A DNA stretch of 64,000 nt from VFMC01 sp050248155 (lineage in GTDB: Bacteria; Actinomycetota; Acidimicrobiia; Acidimicrobiales; Ilumatobacteraceae). The notes beneath the pieces were generated by a model. The model saw only the letters and a list, made by a program, of their open reading frames with translations, ran no database searches and was not told the DNA's origin. A program made the translations under genes and the position numbers. Below, piece after piece: positions 34,060 through 43,116 of the stretch. The number at the start of each line of letters is the position of its first letter. Position 1 is the first letter of the stretch. The stretch covers positions 1 through 64,000 of the forward strand of contig JBFWSW010000016.1 of NCBI GenBank assembly GCA_050248155.1, in the 5' to 3' direction.

Positions 34060-35130
34060 ATGAGCAACCGGGGGCCGTTGCCGATCCAGCATCCGCTACG
34101 ACTCGACAACGTGCACCCCGCGCTCCGCTCGTGCTGGCACCCGGTCTGCCGGTCGTCGGAGGTCCTCGACGGCTCGGTGCTCGGCGTGCGCCTGCTCGGC
34201 GAGCGGTGGGCCATCGCCCGGATCGGCGGCACGCTGACCGCCTTCGCCGACCGGTGCCCGCACCGCATGGCGCCGCTCAGCGCAGGGCGCGTGTGCGGAG
34301 GCGAGCTCGAGTGCGCCTATCACGGGTACCGGTTCGACGCGGCCGGGGCGTGCGTCCACATCCCGGCGATCGGTGCCGATGGCCGCGTCCCGCCGACCGC
34401 TGCAGCGACACGTGCCCATTCGGTGACCGAGCGGTACGGGTTGGTGTGGATCGCGCCCGACGAACCCGTCGCCGACCTGATCGACGTGCCCGAGTGGGAC
34501 GACCCGAGCTTCACGATCGTGCCGCTGCCCACGCTCGACTGGAACGCCGCTGCGGCCCAGATGGTCGACAACTTCCTCGACCTGTCGCACTTCCCGTTCC
34601 TCCACCCGGTCACCTTCGGCGACCCGACGGCGACGAAGGTCAACGACTACGAGGTCGAGCGCGACGGGTGGGGCTCGGTCACGTGCTACCGGCACGTCAC
34701 CCGGTTGCTGCACGACCCGGGCGACGCCGGCGCGCCCAACACCAGCGAGCGCGCCGACGTGTTCGTGTACCGCGCGCCGTTCACCATCCGGCTCCGCATC
34801 GAGTACCTCGCCGAGGACGTCGTCCTGACCATCTTGTTCTTCCATCAACCCGTCGACGCCACGACGACGCGCCTCTACTGCTACGACCTGCGCAACGACA
34901 TCGCCGACGGCCGGGCCACGGTCGACGGCGCACGCGAGTTCCAGCTCGCCGTCGCCGCCGAGGACCAGGCGCTCGTCGAGCAGATCGCCGACAAGTCGAT
35001 CTCGCTCGACGTCACTCGCGAGGTGCACACCCGCGCCGATCGGATCACGCTCGAGATGCGCCGGATCATGGCCGATCTCGTCGAGCACGTCGCATCCCGC
35101 TCATCCAGCGGACCGGACGAGCCGGCATGA
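34060..35130 (+). CDS. Rieske non-heme iron oxygenase, large subunit (VanA/NdmA-like), 356 aa
   Basis: The N-terminal Rieske domain has C66-x-H68 (RCPHRMAPL) and C85-x-x-H88 (ECAYHGYRFD) for a [2Fe-2S] cluster. The catalytic domain has the mononuclear-iron motif N171-x-x-D174-x-x-H177 and H182 (NFLDLSHFPFLH). The pattern is that of demethylating monooxygenases such as VanA and NdmA; the substrate is unknown. No reductase gene is adjacent. First gene of the divergent arm; its stop overlaps the permease start (ATGA). The 113-base gap to the deaminase gene must hold both promoters. Confidence 0.88.
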   Translation: MSNRGPLPIQHPLRLDNVHPALRSCWHPVCRSSEVLDGSVLGVRLLGERWAIARIGGTLTAFADRCPHRMAPLSAGRVCGGELECAYHGYRFDAAGACVHIPAIGADGRVPPTAAATRAHSVTERYGLVWIAPDEPVADLIDVPEWDDPSFTIVPLPTLDWNAAAAQMVDNFLDLSHFPFLHPVTFGDPTATKVNDYEVERDGWGSVTCYRHVTRLLHDPGDAGAPNTSERADVFVYRAPFTIRLRIEYLAEDVVLTILFFHQPVDATTTRLYCYDLRNDIADGRATVDGAREFQLAVAAEDQALVEQIADKSISLDVTREVHTRADRITLEMRRIMADLVEHVASRSSSGPDEPA

Positions 35131-36668
35131 GCGCGATGCTGCGCCGCCAGCTGCCGGCACTCGCCGGCATCGGCGCGCTGATCGTGGTGTGGATCATCGG
35201 CGGCAAGGCCGGCTGGGCCAACGGGATGATCGTCACGCCGAGCGAGGCGATCCGGCCGATCACCGCCGAGAGCTCTCGGCCCGTGTACTGGCGGGCGACG
35301 AAGGCGACCGCCGGCGCGGCCGGTCGTGGCCTGCTCATCGGGGCGGTGGTCGGGATCGCGAGCGCGTTGGTGGCATCGGGCATCCCACCGCTGCGGCGGG
35401 TGATCACGCGCGTCGCCGCGCTCAGCAACGCCACTCCGTGGGTGGTGGTGGGACCGGTCCTGCTCATCATCCTGGGGCGCGACCGCGGGCCGGCCGGACT
35501 CGCCGCCATCGCCGCGCTGTTCCCCATCTTCGTGTCGACCTACGTCGGTCTGATCAGCACGCCTGCTGCGGGCCTCGACGTCGTACGTGCCCACGGCGCC
35601 TCGCAGTGGACCGTCATCCGCACCGTGCGGCTGCCGGCCGCGCTGCCCTCGCTCGTCGACGGGCTGCGCCTCGCCGCGCCGGCTGCGCTCGCGGGCGCGG
35701 TGTTCGGCGAGTGGTACGGCGCGCCGCGCGGCCTCGGTGTGCTGCTGGTCGCCGCCATGCAGGGTGCCCGCCCCGAACGGCTCTGGGCCGCGTCGCTGCT
35801 CGCGGTCGCGCTCGCATCGCTGCTGTACCTCGTGCTCGGCGGCGTGTCGGCGCTGATCTCCCGCCGGTGGGGCGTCCCCGCCACCGCATCGATCTCGACC
35901 CCTCGCCGGCACATCGGGTGGCGGCGCGTCCTGCTCGACTCGGCCGGCGTCCTCGCCTTCGCCGCTGCCCTCGTCGGGCTGTGGTCGCTCTGGGTCCACG
36001 CGAAGGACATCTCCCCGATCGTCGTGCCACCGCCGAGCCGGGTGTTCGACGATCTCGGCGATCACCCGATGGCCTACGTCACCGCGACGGGTCACACCCT
36101 CGCCACCTCGGCCATCGCGCTGCTCATCGGCGCGGCCTTCGCGCTCGTCGCTGCGGCACTCGCCGGCTGGTCACGCTTCCTCGCCGCGCTCAGCGTGCCG
36201 GTCGTCGTCGCGCTGGCCGCGACACCGCTCGTCGCGCTGTTCCCGCTCCTCGCCCGGATCCTCGGCTACGGACCGGGCACCGTGCGGGCGCTCGCCGCCG
36301 TCATGGTCTTCTTCCCCGTCTTCGTCCACTCCCGCAGCGGTCTGATCGGCACCCCGGCCGGCCAGACCGACGTGCTGCGATCGCTCGGCGCCGGGCGATG
36401 GACCACGTTCCGCCGCCTCGTACTGCCTGCCGCGCTCCCCCGCATTGCCACGGGGCTCCGCCTCGCGGTGGGATCGAGCGTCGTCGCCGCCGTCGTCGGC
36501 GAGAGCCTCATCGGCCGGCACGGCCTCGGCGTCGAGTTCATCTACGCCTACAACCTGCTCGATCTCCCGCGCGCCTTCGGCGCCGCGCTGGTGATCGTCG
36601 TCGTCTCGCTCGCCGCGTTCTCGGCCGCCACCGCCGCCGAGTCGGCCCTGCACGCACGGTGGAGCTGA
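35127..36668 (+). CDS. ABC transporter permease, two SsuC-type domains fused in one chain, 513 aa
   Basis: Two BPD-transporter inner-membrane domains in tandem, about residues 1-250 and 265-513, each with five to six hydrophobic segments and the EAA-like loop: HGASQWTVIRTVRLPAALPSLVDGLRLA in the first half and SLGAGRWTTFRRLVLPAALPRIATGLRLA in the second. Most relatives of this importer family use a single-domain SsuC that dimerises. The fusion fixes one heterodimer. Its start is ATG 35127, overlapping the Rieske stop (ATGA). Confidence 0.85.
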   Translation: MSAMLRRQLPALAGIGALIVVWIIGGKAGWANGMIVTPSEAIRPITAESSRPVYWRATKATAGAAGRGLLIGAVVGIASALVASGIPPLRRVITRVAALSNATPWVVVGPVLLIILGRDRGPAGLAAIAALFPIFVSTYVGLISTPAAGLDVVRAHGASQWTVIRTVRLPAALPSLVDGLRLAAPAALAGAVFGEWYGAPRGLGVLLVAAMQGARPERLWAASLLAVALASLLYLVLGGVSALISRRWGVPATASISTPRRHIGWRRVLLDSAGVLAFAAALVGLWSLWVHAKDISPIVVPPPSRVFDDLGDHPMAYVTATGHTLATSAIALLIGAAFALVAAALAGWSRFLAALSVPVVVALAATPLVALFPLLARILGYGPGTVRALAAVMVFFPVFVHSRSGLIGTPAGQTDVLRSLGAGRWTTFRRLVLPAALPRIATGLRLAVGSSVVAAVVGESLIGRHGLGVEFIYAYNLLDLPRAFGAALVIVVVSLAAFSAATAAESALHARWS

Positions 36669-36736
36669 GCTCCACCGATTCGCCATCTACCACCACCACC
36701 ACACCACCAGCAGCCAGCACCACCAGGGGAGACCAC

Positions 36737-37849
36737 GTGAACATCAGCCGCCGACACTTCATCAACCGCTCGACCCATGCCCTCGGGGGGATCGCCCTCC
36801 TCGGCACCGCCGGGCAGCTCCTCGCCGCCTGCGGTGGCGACGATGACGACGACACCGCATCCAGCCAGCCCAGCGCGACCACCGGTGCCGGAGCTGCGAC
36901 GACGGCCGCACCGGCCACCAGCGCGGCGGGCGAGACCGTCGAGGTGCGCACCGCCTTCAGCTGGATCCCCGCCGCCGAGTGGGGCAACTGGTACCTCGGC
37001 GAGTCGATGGGCTTCTTCAAGGCCAACAACATCACCTCGACGCTGCTGCACGGCGGACCGAACACGCCGGCCGTCAGCCAGCTCGTCGCGAGCGGGGGCG
37101 CCGAGATCGGCCTGGCCGCGGACGAGCTCGAGGTCATCAAGGCCAACGCCGAGGGATCCGACTACGTCATCCTCGCGGCGAGCTACCAGCGGTCGCCGTT
37201 CGGGTACACCTGGCTGGCCGAGACACCCATCTCGGGCCCGGCCGACATCGTGGGCAAGCGGATCGGCGGCGTGCAGGGCGACCAGATCCGGATCGACGCG
37301 ATCTTCAAGATCAACGGCCTGCCGGTCGACTACGAGTTCGTGCCCATGAGCTACGACCCGCAACCGCTCGTCGACGGCGAGATGGACATCATCACCTCGT
37401 ACGTCACGAACCAGCCGATCGCCCTCGGCATGCAAGGAGTCGAGACCAAGACGGCGACGTTCAGCGACTGGGGATTCACCACCTACGGCGACGTCATCTT
37501 CGCCCCGCGCGAATGGGTCGCGGCCAACCGCGACGCGGCCGTGCGCTACTTCAGGGCACTCATCGCCGGCGCCGACGCCAACCTCGCCGACCCCGCCGCG
37601 ACCATCCCGGTGATGATGAGCACCTACGGCGCCGACGCCGAGCTCGACGAGGCGTTCGAGACCAAGGCCAACGTCGAGTACGTGAAGCTGATGGAGAGCG
37701 ACTACACCAAGGCCAACGGGCTGCTCTCGATCGACCTCGACTTCGTGACGACCAAGGTGTACCCCGCGTACGAGGCGGCCGGCGAGACCAACCTGCCCGA
37801 TGTGGCGTCGCTGTTCGACCTCTCGGTCGCGCAGGACGCGCGCAAGTAG
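36737..37849 (+). CDS. substrate-binding lipoprotein, NMT1/THI5-like (SsuA/TauA type), 370 aa
   Basis: Signal peptide with a twin-Arg-like SRRHF start and a lipobox LAAC near residue 33, then a low-complexity D/S/T/A linker (about 34-65). The mature domain carries WIPAAEWGNWYLGESMGFF, TPAVSQLVASGGAEIGLAA and FVPMSYDPQPLVDGEMDIITSY, typical of the NMT1 group that binds thiamin precursors, sulfonates or nitriles. It is the extracytoplasmic receptor for the importer. GTG start at 36737 behind AGGGGAGA. Separated by 68 bases from the permease. Confidence 0.9.
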   Translation: MNISRRHFINRSTHALGGIALLGTAGQLLAACGGDDDDDTASSQPSATTGAGAATTAAPATSAAGETVEVRTAFSWIPAAEWGNWYLGESMGFFKANNITSTLLHGGPNTPAVSQLVASGGAEIGLAADELEVIKANAEGSDYVILAASYQRSPFGYTWLAETPISGPADIVGKRIGGVQGDQIRIDAIFKINGLPVDYEFVPMSYDPQPLVDGEMDIITSYVTNQPIALGMQGVETKTATFSDWGFTTYGDVIFAPREWVAANRDAAVRYFRALIAGADANLADPAATIPVMMSTYGADAELDEAFETKANVEYVKLMESDYTKANGLLSIDLDFVTTKVYPAYEAAGETNLPDVASLFDLSVAQDARK

Positions 37850-37854
37850 GCGAG

Positions 37855-38775
37855 ATGGCCCGAGCGCTGCCGGCCGCGCTGCGCGAGCGGTCGGCGCTGC
37901 CGCTCGCGTTCGGCACCGCGCCGCTGGCGACGCAGTTCTGGGGCAACGACGAGGCCACCGCCGTCGACGCGGCGGTGGCCGCCGTCCGCGCCGGGATCAC
38001 CTGGTTCGACACCGCCCCGCTCTACGGCAGCGGGGAGGCCGAGGAGCGGCTCGGAGCGGCGTTGCGCACGGCCGGCGACCCGCCGGGGCTGCTGGTCGCG
38101 ACCAAGGTCGGCCGGCCGGTCGTCGGAATCGGCGACGAGCGCACCTCGACCTTCGACTACTCCCGCGCCGGCACGATCGTCTCGCTCGAGGCGAGCCTTG
38201 CCCGGCTGGGACGCGATCATGTCGACATCGTCCACGTGCACGATCCGGAGGACCACCTCGAGCAGGCGATCGACGAGTGCATCCCGACGCTCGCGGAACT
38301 GCGCGATCAGGGCGTGATCGGCGCCGTCTCGGTCGGCACCATGGTGTGCGCGGCGGCGCTGCGCCTGTTGCGCGAGTCGACGCTCGACGCGGTGATGATC
38401 GCCAACCGCCTCACGCTGCTCGACCACACAGCGCTCGACGAGCTCGTGCCGGAGTGCGCCGATCGGGGGGTCCCGCTCATCGCCGCGGCGGTGTTCAACA
38501 GCGGGCTCCTCGCGTCACAGCGCGCCGGGGTCTGGTACGACTACGCGCCGGCCGACGACGCGCTCGTCCGACGTGCCCGCGACGCCGACAGGGTGTGCGA
38601 ACGGCACGGCGTCTCCCTCCGCACTGCCGCACTGCAGTACCCGCTTCGCTTCGCGCCCGTGCGCGCCGTGGTGGCGGGCATGGCGACCGCCGAGCAGGTG
38701 CACGAGAACCTCGTGTCGATGTCGGCAGCCATCCCCGACGAGATGTGGGACGAGCTCGACGCCCTCAACCGATGA
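37855..38775 (+). CDS. aldo/keto reductase, D-threo-aldose 1-dehydrogenase-like, 306 aa
   Basis: TIM-barrel AKR with tetrad Asp and Tyr in WFDTAPLYGSGEAEERLG, Lys in VATKVGRP and His in VHVHDPED, and the FDYSRAGTIVSLEASLARLGRDHVDIV segment typical of sugar (fucose/threo-aldose) dehydrogenases. It probably oxidises an aldose C1 to a lactone with NAD(P). Start ATG at 37855, five bases after the binding-protein stop. With the enolase-family dehydratase it suggests sugar oxidation followed by aldonate dehydration. Its last 11 bases overlap the convergent kinase gene. Confidence 0.85.
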   Translation: MARALPAALRERSALPLAFGTAPLATQFWGNDEATAVDAAVAAVRAGITWFDTAPLYGSGEAEERLGAALRTAGDPPGLLVATKVGRPVVGIGDERTSTFDYSRAGTIVSLEASLARLGRDHVDIVHVHDPEDHLEQAIDECIPTLAELRDQGVIGAVSVGTMVCAAALRLLRESTLDAVMIANRLTLLDHTALDELVPECADRGVPLIAAAVFNSGLLASQRAGVWYDYAPADDALVRRARDADRVCERHGVSLRTAALQYPLRFAPVRAVVAGMATAEQVHENLVSMSAAIPDEMWDELDALNR

Positions 38776-40315
38776 GGCCGTCCACGACCGAGAGCAGGTG
38801 GGCGATGTCGAGCGGCTTGGTCAGGTACGCCTTCGCCCCCATGCCCAGCAGCCGGTCGACCTGACGCTTCGTCGCGTCGGCGCTCAGGATGATCACCGGG
38901 ATCTCGGCGGTTCGGGGGTCGGCCTGCAGCTCGGTGAGCACCACCTCGCCCGAGATGTCGGGCAGGTGCAGGTCGAGCGCGATGAGGTCGGGGCGATGCT
39001 CACGCGCGAGGTCGACACCCAGCCGGCCGAGCATCGCCGACCGCATCCGCACCCCGGGACGCAGCTCGAGCGCGCGAGCGAGCAGCTCGATGTTCGACGG
39101 GTTGTCCTCGATGTAGAGCACCGTCCCGGTCGATTCGTCGGACATCGCAACGTGGTGGTCGTCGGTGAGCGAGGCTGAGCCGTTCCCGGTCGTCGCGGAC
39201 AGCTCGATCCAGAAGGTGCTACCGCTGCCGAGCGTGCTCTCGACCCCGATCCGCCCTCCCATCCGGTCGGCCAGCGCCTTCGAGTGCGCGAGGCCGAGCC
39301 CGGTGCCCTCGATCCCGCTCTGCTCGGCTCCGATCCGCTCGAACGGGCTGAACAGCCTGGGCAGCAGTTCGGGCTCGATGCCCGGACCGTCGTCTGCGAC
39401 CGCGATGCGAACCCAACCGTCCGGCGCGAGCGACGCGCTGATCACGGCCACGCTGCCGACCGGTGTGTACTTCACCGCGTTCGACAAGAAGTTGACGAGC
39501 ACCTGGTGGAGCCGGCCCCGGTCGGCCATGACGTGGGCGCAGGACGCCTCGATCGGGTTCGAGCGCAGCACGATGCTCCGGCTGGCAGCGAGCGGGCCGA
39601 GCAGGCTGAGCGCTTCGGCGACGGTGTCGGCGACGCGCACCGGTTCGAGCGAGATCGTGATCTCGCCGATCTCGATCCGGGCGATGTCGAGGACCTCGTC
39701 GATCAGGCCGAGCAGGTGGCGCCCGGCCTTCAGGATCTGGTCGACGCTCTCGCGCTGGCGCTCGCCGAGCTCGTCGAGCTCGAGCAGCTGGGCGAACCCG
39801 AGGATGGAGTTCATCGGAGTCCGCAGCTCGTGGCTCATCCGCGACAAGAACTCGCTCTTGGCCCGGTTCGCGGCCTCCGCCGAGGCACGGGCGCTCGCCG
39901 CCGCGTCGAGCGCTGCTTCGAGCGCGGCGCGCGATGCCCGTTGCGACGTGACCTCGCGCGCCGTGCCGTAGACGAGGCCGGTGGCCGGATCGAGCTCGGC
40001 GTTCCAGTCGAGCCAGTGGACGCCTCCGCGGGCATCGACGTAGCGGTTCTCGAAGGTCATCGTCCGGTGCTCGTCATCGAACTCGCGCTGGTTCTCCTCG
40101 ACCGAGACCTCACGGTCGTCGGGGTGCACGAAGGTGGTCCACGGGTTGGACAGGATGGTCTGGCGGTCCACGCCCAGCAGCTCGACGAAGGCGGGGTTGA
40201 CCATCTCGAAGCGCCCATCGGGTCCGGTCACGACCATGACGTCGACACCGAGCTCGAAGAACCGCTGGTAGTCGATGCCGCGGTGCTCGTCGCTCGCAGC
40301 GTCCTCGCCCGCCAT
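38765..40315 (-). CDS. PAS-sensor hybrid histidine kinase with receiver, 516 aa
   Basis: Soluble: no membrane segment. PAS domain (about 15-125), coiled linker (about 126-155), HisKA with phospho-His162 (SRMSHELRTPMNSILG), HATPase (N-box NFLSNAVKYT, G1 DDGPGI, G2 GTGLGL), and a REC domain with phospho-Asp448 (ALDLHLPD) and Lys in LTKPLD. A hybrid kinase needs an Hpt relay, and a free Hpt gene lies 111 bases away in the divergent direction. Its REC is a clear paralogue of the one in the kinase at 40881. Confidence 0.93.
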   Translation of the reverse strand: MAGEDAASDEHRGIDYQRFFELGVDVMVVTGPDGRFEMVNPAFVELLGVDRQTILSNPWTTFVHPDDREVSVEENQREFDDEHRTMTFENRYVDARGGVHWLDWNAELDPATGLVYGTAREVTSQRASRAALEAALDAAASARASAEAANRAKSEFLSRMSHELRTPMNSILGFAQLLELDELGERQRESVDQILKAGRHLLGLIDEVLDIARIEIGEITISLEPVRVADTVAEALSLLGPLAASRSIVLRSNPIEASCAHVMADRGRLHQVLVNFLSNAVKYTPVGSVAVISASLAPDGWVRIAVADDGPGIEPELLPRLFSPFERIGAEQSGIEGTGLGLAHSKALADRMGGRIGVESTLGSGSTFWIELSATTGNGSASLTDDHHVAMSDESTGTVLYIEDNPSNIELLARALELRPGVRMRSAMLGRLGVDLAREHRPDLIALDLHLPDISGEVVLTELQADPRTAEIPVIILSADATKRQVDRLLGMGAKAYLTKPLDIAHLLSVVDGLIG

Positions 40316-40426
40316 GACCCTCCTGTCGTGTCGCCCGGCTCGTCATGATTCTCGCATGCCCGCCACGCGCAGTGGTCGATCGCAGGTGACGTTCGTGACA
40401 CCTTTGGGCTACGGTCGACCACTGAC

Positions 40427-40813
40427 ATGGCAGACGACGCACTCGATCGGGCGACGGTGCAGGGACTGCACGAGCTGGGTGAGATGTCCCCGGACGGCGC
40501 GGATCGCATCCGGCACCTGGTGCGCACCTACATCACCGACGCCCGTGCACGGACCGAGCAGCTGGTGACAGCCGCTGTCGAGCGCGACGCCGCCGAGCTG
40601 AGGTCGGTCGCCCACAGCCTGGTGGGCAGCAGCGCGAACCTCGGTGCACGCCTCGTGGCCGATCTGGGCCGCGAGGTCGAGCACGCCGCCCGATCGGGTG
40701 ATCTGGCGGACGTGGTGAGCCTGGTGGACCGCCTCGAAGCGGCCCTCGCGGAGGCGATCGTCGCGTTGCGGCTTGAGTTCGGCCTCCCCGAGGACGATGA
40801 CCATTCACGCTGA
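40427..40813 (+). CDS. histidine phosphotransfer (Hpt) protein, 128 aa
   Basis: Single Hpt domain: the conserved phospho-His is His63 in VAHSLVGSSANLGA, between two long helices. This should relay phosphate between the hybrid-kinase receivers and the response regulators of this island. It precedes the second hybrid kinase by 67 bases on the same strand. The first kinase is divergent. Free-standing Hpt proteins are not common in actinobacteria. Confidence 0.9.
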   Translation: MADDALDRATVQGLHELGEMSPDGADRIRHLVRTYITDARARTEQLVTAAVERDAAELRSVAHSLVGSSANLGARLVADLGREVEHAARSGDLADVVSLVDRLEAALAEAIVALRLEFGLPEDDDHSR

Positions 40814-40833
40814 TCACGCTGATCACGCGTGAA
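40804..40833. repeat. inverted and direct repeats between hpt and the hybrid-kinase gene
   Basis: TTCACGC (40804-40810) and GCGTGAA (40827-40833) form an inverted repeat. Inside it, TGATCACGC is exactly repeated at 40811-40819 and 40820-40828. The Hpt stop codon is the first TGA. TGATCA is a palindrome. It may be a regulator site for the kinase gene or an attenuating hairpin. Confidence 0.55.
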
Positions 40834-40880
40834 CTGATTCGTACCGGGCGGTATCCCCAGCTCTCAGAGGGAGGTCTCCG

Positions 40881-42944
40881 ATGGCGTCGACGAGCCCTTC
40901 GGCACCCACTGCACGTGCCTCGATGTGGCCGGCCGCTGTGGTGTTCGCCGCGCTCGCGATCTTGTCGATCGCCGGCTTCGGCATCACGCGCTCGGCCACG
41001 CAGCGAGAGGAGCGCAACCTGCTCGAGCAGCGCGGAAGCGAGGTGGCCGCGCTCTTGTCCACGTCGAACAGCCTCGCGACGTCGATGCGCCTCATCGGCG
41101 ATGTCTACGCGAGCGACGGCACGCCGTCGGCAGCGTTCGGCGCGGGAGCCCGCTCGCTCGTCACCGGCAACGTCACCGGTGTCGGCATCGCGAGGATCGA
41201 GGGCGACCAGGTGGTCCTCGTGGCGTACGAGGGCTCGGGTGCATCGAGCGGCGACGTCCTGACCGGCCCCCGCGAGGCGCTCGTCCGGCACGCGCTCGAG
41301 GTCGATGGCCTCACCTCGACGCTCATCCGCGCCGAGCCGCTCTCGACGCTCGTGCTCGCCCTCGCCCGTGCCGACTCGTCGGTCGTGGTGGAGGAGACGA
41401 TGCTCGGCAACGATCCGATCCCGTCGACGCCCGAGTCGCCGTTCCGCGAGCTCGACGCCGCGCTGTACCGATCGGCGACCGCCGACCCTGCCGACCTGCT
41501 CCTCGCGACGACCGGCGACCTGCCCCTCGACGGCCCGGTCGACGAGCGGACGCTCACCTTCGGTTCCGAGCAGTGGCTCTTGCAGACCGCGGCGAACTCA
41601 CCGCTCGCCTCGTCCCACGCCCGCGCGCTGCCCTGGATCATCCTTGCGTCCGGGCTCGTCGCCGCGCTCGGCAACGCGGTCATCGTCGCGCTCCTCACGC
41701 GCCGGCGCTCCTACGCGCTCAGGCTGGTCGATCAGCGGACCGCCGATCTGCGCGAGGCGATGACCGAGCTGCAACGCGCGCGGCAGGCCGCCGACGAGGC
41801 GAACCGGGCCAAGAGCCTGTTCCTGTCGCGCATGAGCCACGAGCTGCGCACGCCGTTGAACTCCGTGCTGGGGTTCGCACAGGTCCTCGAGCTGAACGAT
41901 CTCGCACCGCGCGATCGCGACTCGGTCGACCACATCCTGAAGGCCGGCAACCACCTGCTGAGCCTCATCAACGAGGTGATCGACATCTCGCGCGTCGAGA
42001 GCGGCGACATCGCCCTCTCGCCGGAGTCGGTGCTCGCCAACGAGCTGGTGACCGAGACGCTCGATCTGATGCGCCCGTTGGCGACGGCTCGGTCGATCCA
42101 CATCGTGAGCGACCGGCAGTCGACGTGCCTGCACTACGTGTTCGCCGATCGCCAGCGCCTGAAGCAGATCCTGCTCAACCTGTTGTCGAACGCGGTGAAG
42201 TACAACCGCATCGGCGGCACGGTGGCGGTCACGTGCGAAGAGGTCGCGGTCAACCGGCTCCGGCTGAAGGTCACCGACACCGGACCGGGCATCTCGGGCG
42301 ACGACATGCAGCTGCTCTTCGTCCCGTTCGAGCGACTCGGCGCGAAGCTGACCGATGTCGAGGGCAGTGGCATCGGGCTCGCGCTGTCGAAGCGGCTCGC
42401 AGAGGCGATGGGCGGCTCGCTCGGCCTCGAATCGACCGTCGGCACGGGCAGCACGTTCTGGGTCGAGCTGCCGCTCGTGGAGGGAGCGGTCGAACGCTAC
42501 GAGCGCCTCAGCTCGTCCATCGCCGCGCACGAGCCGCCGCCACCGAGCGACTCGGTGCATCGGGTGCTGTACATCGAGGACAACCTGGCGAACATCACGC
42601 TCGTGCAGCGCATCCTCGCCGAGCGTTCCGACATCGAGCTCGTGCCCGCGATGCAGGGCCGGCTGGGCGTCGATCTCGCGCGCCAGCACCGGCCTCATCT
42701 CATCCTGCTCGATCTGCACCTTCCCGACATCCAGGGCGACGAGGTGCTCGGCCTCCTGCGCGACGACCCGGACACGGCATCCATCCCGGTCGTGGTCGTC
42801 AGCGCCGACGCGACGCCCGGCCAGGTGCAGCGCTTGCAGAGCGCGGGCGCGGTCGCCTACCTGACCAAGCCGTTCAACGTGCGCGAACTGCTGCACACCA
42901 TCGACGAGTACCTGCACGACGACGTCGTCGCGCGACGCGGCTGA
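40881..42944 (+). CDS. membrane hybrid histidine kinase with receiver, 687 aa
   Basis: Membrane segment 1 (about 15-36), an extracytoplasmic sensor of about 210 residues, membrane segment 2 (about 250-272), HisKA with His320 (SRMSHELRTPLNSVLGFAQ), HATPase (NLLSNAVKY, DTGPGISG, GSGIGLALSK), and a REC with phospho-Asp611 (ILLDLHLPD) and Lys in YLTKPFN. The sensor is unknown. Strong Shine-Dalgarno GAGGGAGG. The kinase core and the receiver resemble the soluble kinase at 38765, so the two kinases probably feed the same relay. Confidence 0.93.
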   Translation: MASTSPSAPTARASMWPAAVVFAALAILSIAGFGITRSATQREERNLLEQRGSEVAALLSTSNSLATSMRLIGDVYASDGTPSAAFGAGARSLVTGNVTGVGIARIEGDQVVLVAYEGSGASSGDVLTGPREALVRHALEVDGLTSTLIRAEPLSTLVLALARADSSVVVEETMLGNDPIPSTPESPFRELDAALYRSATADPADLLLATTGDLPLDGPVDERTLTFGSEQWLLQTAANSPLASSHARALPWIILASGLVAALGNAVIVALLTRRRSYALRLVDQRTADLREAMTELQRARQAADEANRAKSLFLSRMSHELRTPLNSVLGFAQVLELNDLAPRDRDSVDHILKAGNHLLSLINEVIDISRVESGDIALSPESVLANELVTETLDLMRPLATARSIHIVSDRQSTCLHYVFADRQRLKQILLNLLSNAVKYNRIGGTVAVTCEEVAVNRLRLKVTDTGPGISGDDMQLLFVPFERLGAKLTDVEGSGIGLALSKRLAEAMGGSLGLESTVGTGSTFWVELPLVEGAVERYERLSSSIAAHEPPPPSDSVHRVLYIEDNLANITLVQRILAERSDIELVPAMQGRLGVDLARQHRPHLILLDLHLPDIQGDEVLGLLRDDPDTASIPVVVVSADATPGQVQRLQSAGAVAYLTKPFNVRELLHTIDEYLHDDVVARRG

Positions 42945-42948
42945 ACCC

Positions 42949-42969
42949 GGGCCCGTACCCGACGGGCTC
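42949..42969 (+). terminator. candidate hairpin after the hybrid kinase gene
   Basis: GGGCCCGT (42949-42956) pairs with ACGGGCTC (42962-42969), with one G-T wobble and a five-base loop, starting five bases after the stop. No U-run follows. The remaining 147 bases before the next gene hold no feature I can name, apart from a possible GAGGTGA site near 43070. Confidence 0.35.
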
Positions 42970-43116
42970 GTCTGCCAAACATCTCGTCCGTTTCAATTCC
43001 CTCACTCAAGCAGGCACTCGATCCGGTCGATGAGAACCTTGACCAGTCTCCACGAGAGAGGTCCAGTGAGGTGACGACATGGCAGCACCGCGATCACCGG
43101 TGAGGCATCGAGCGTC

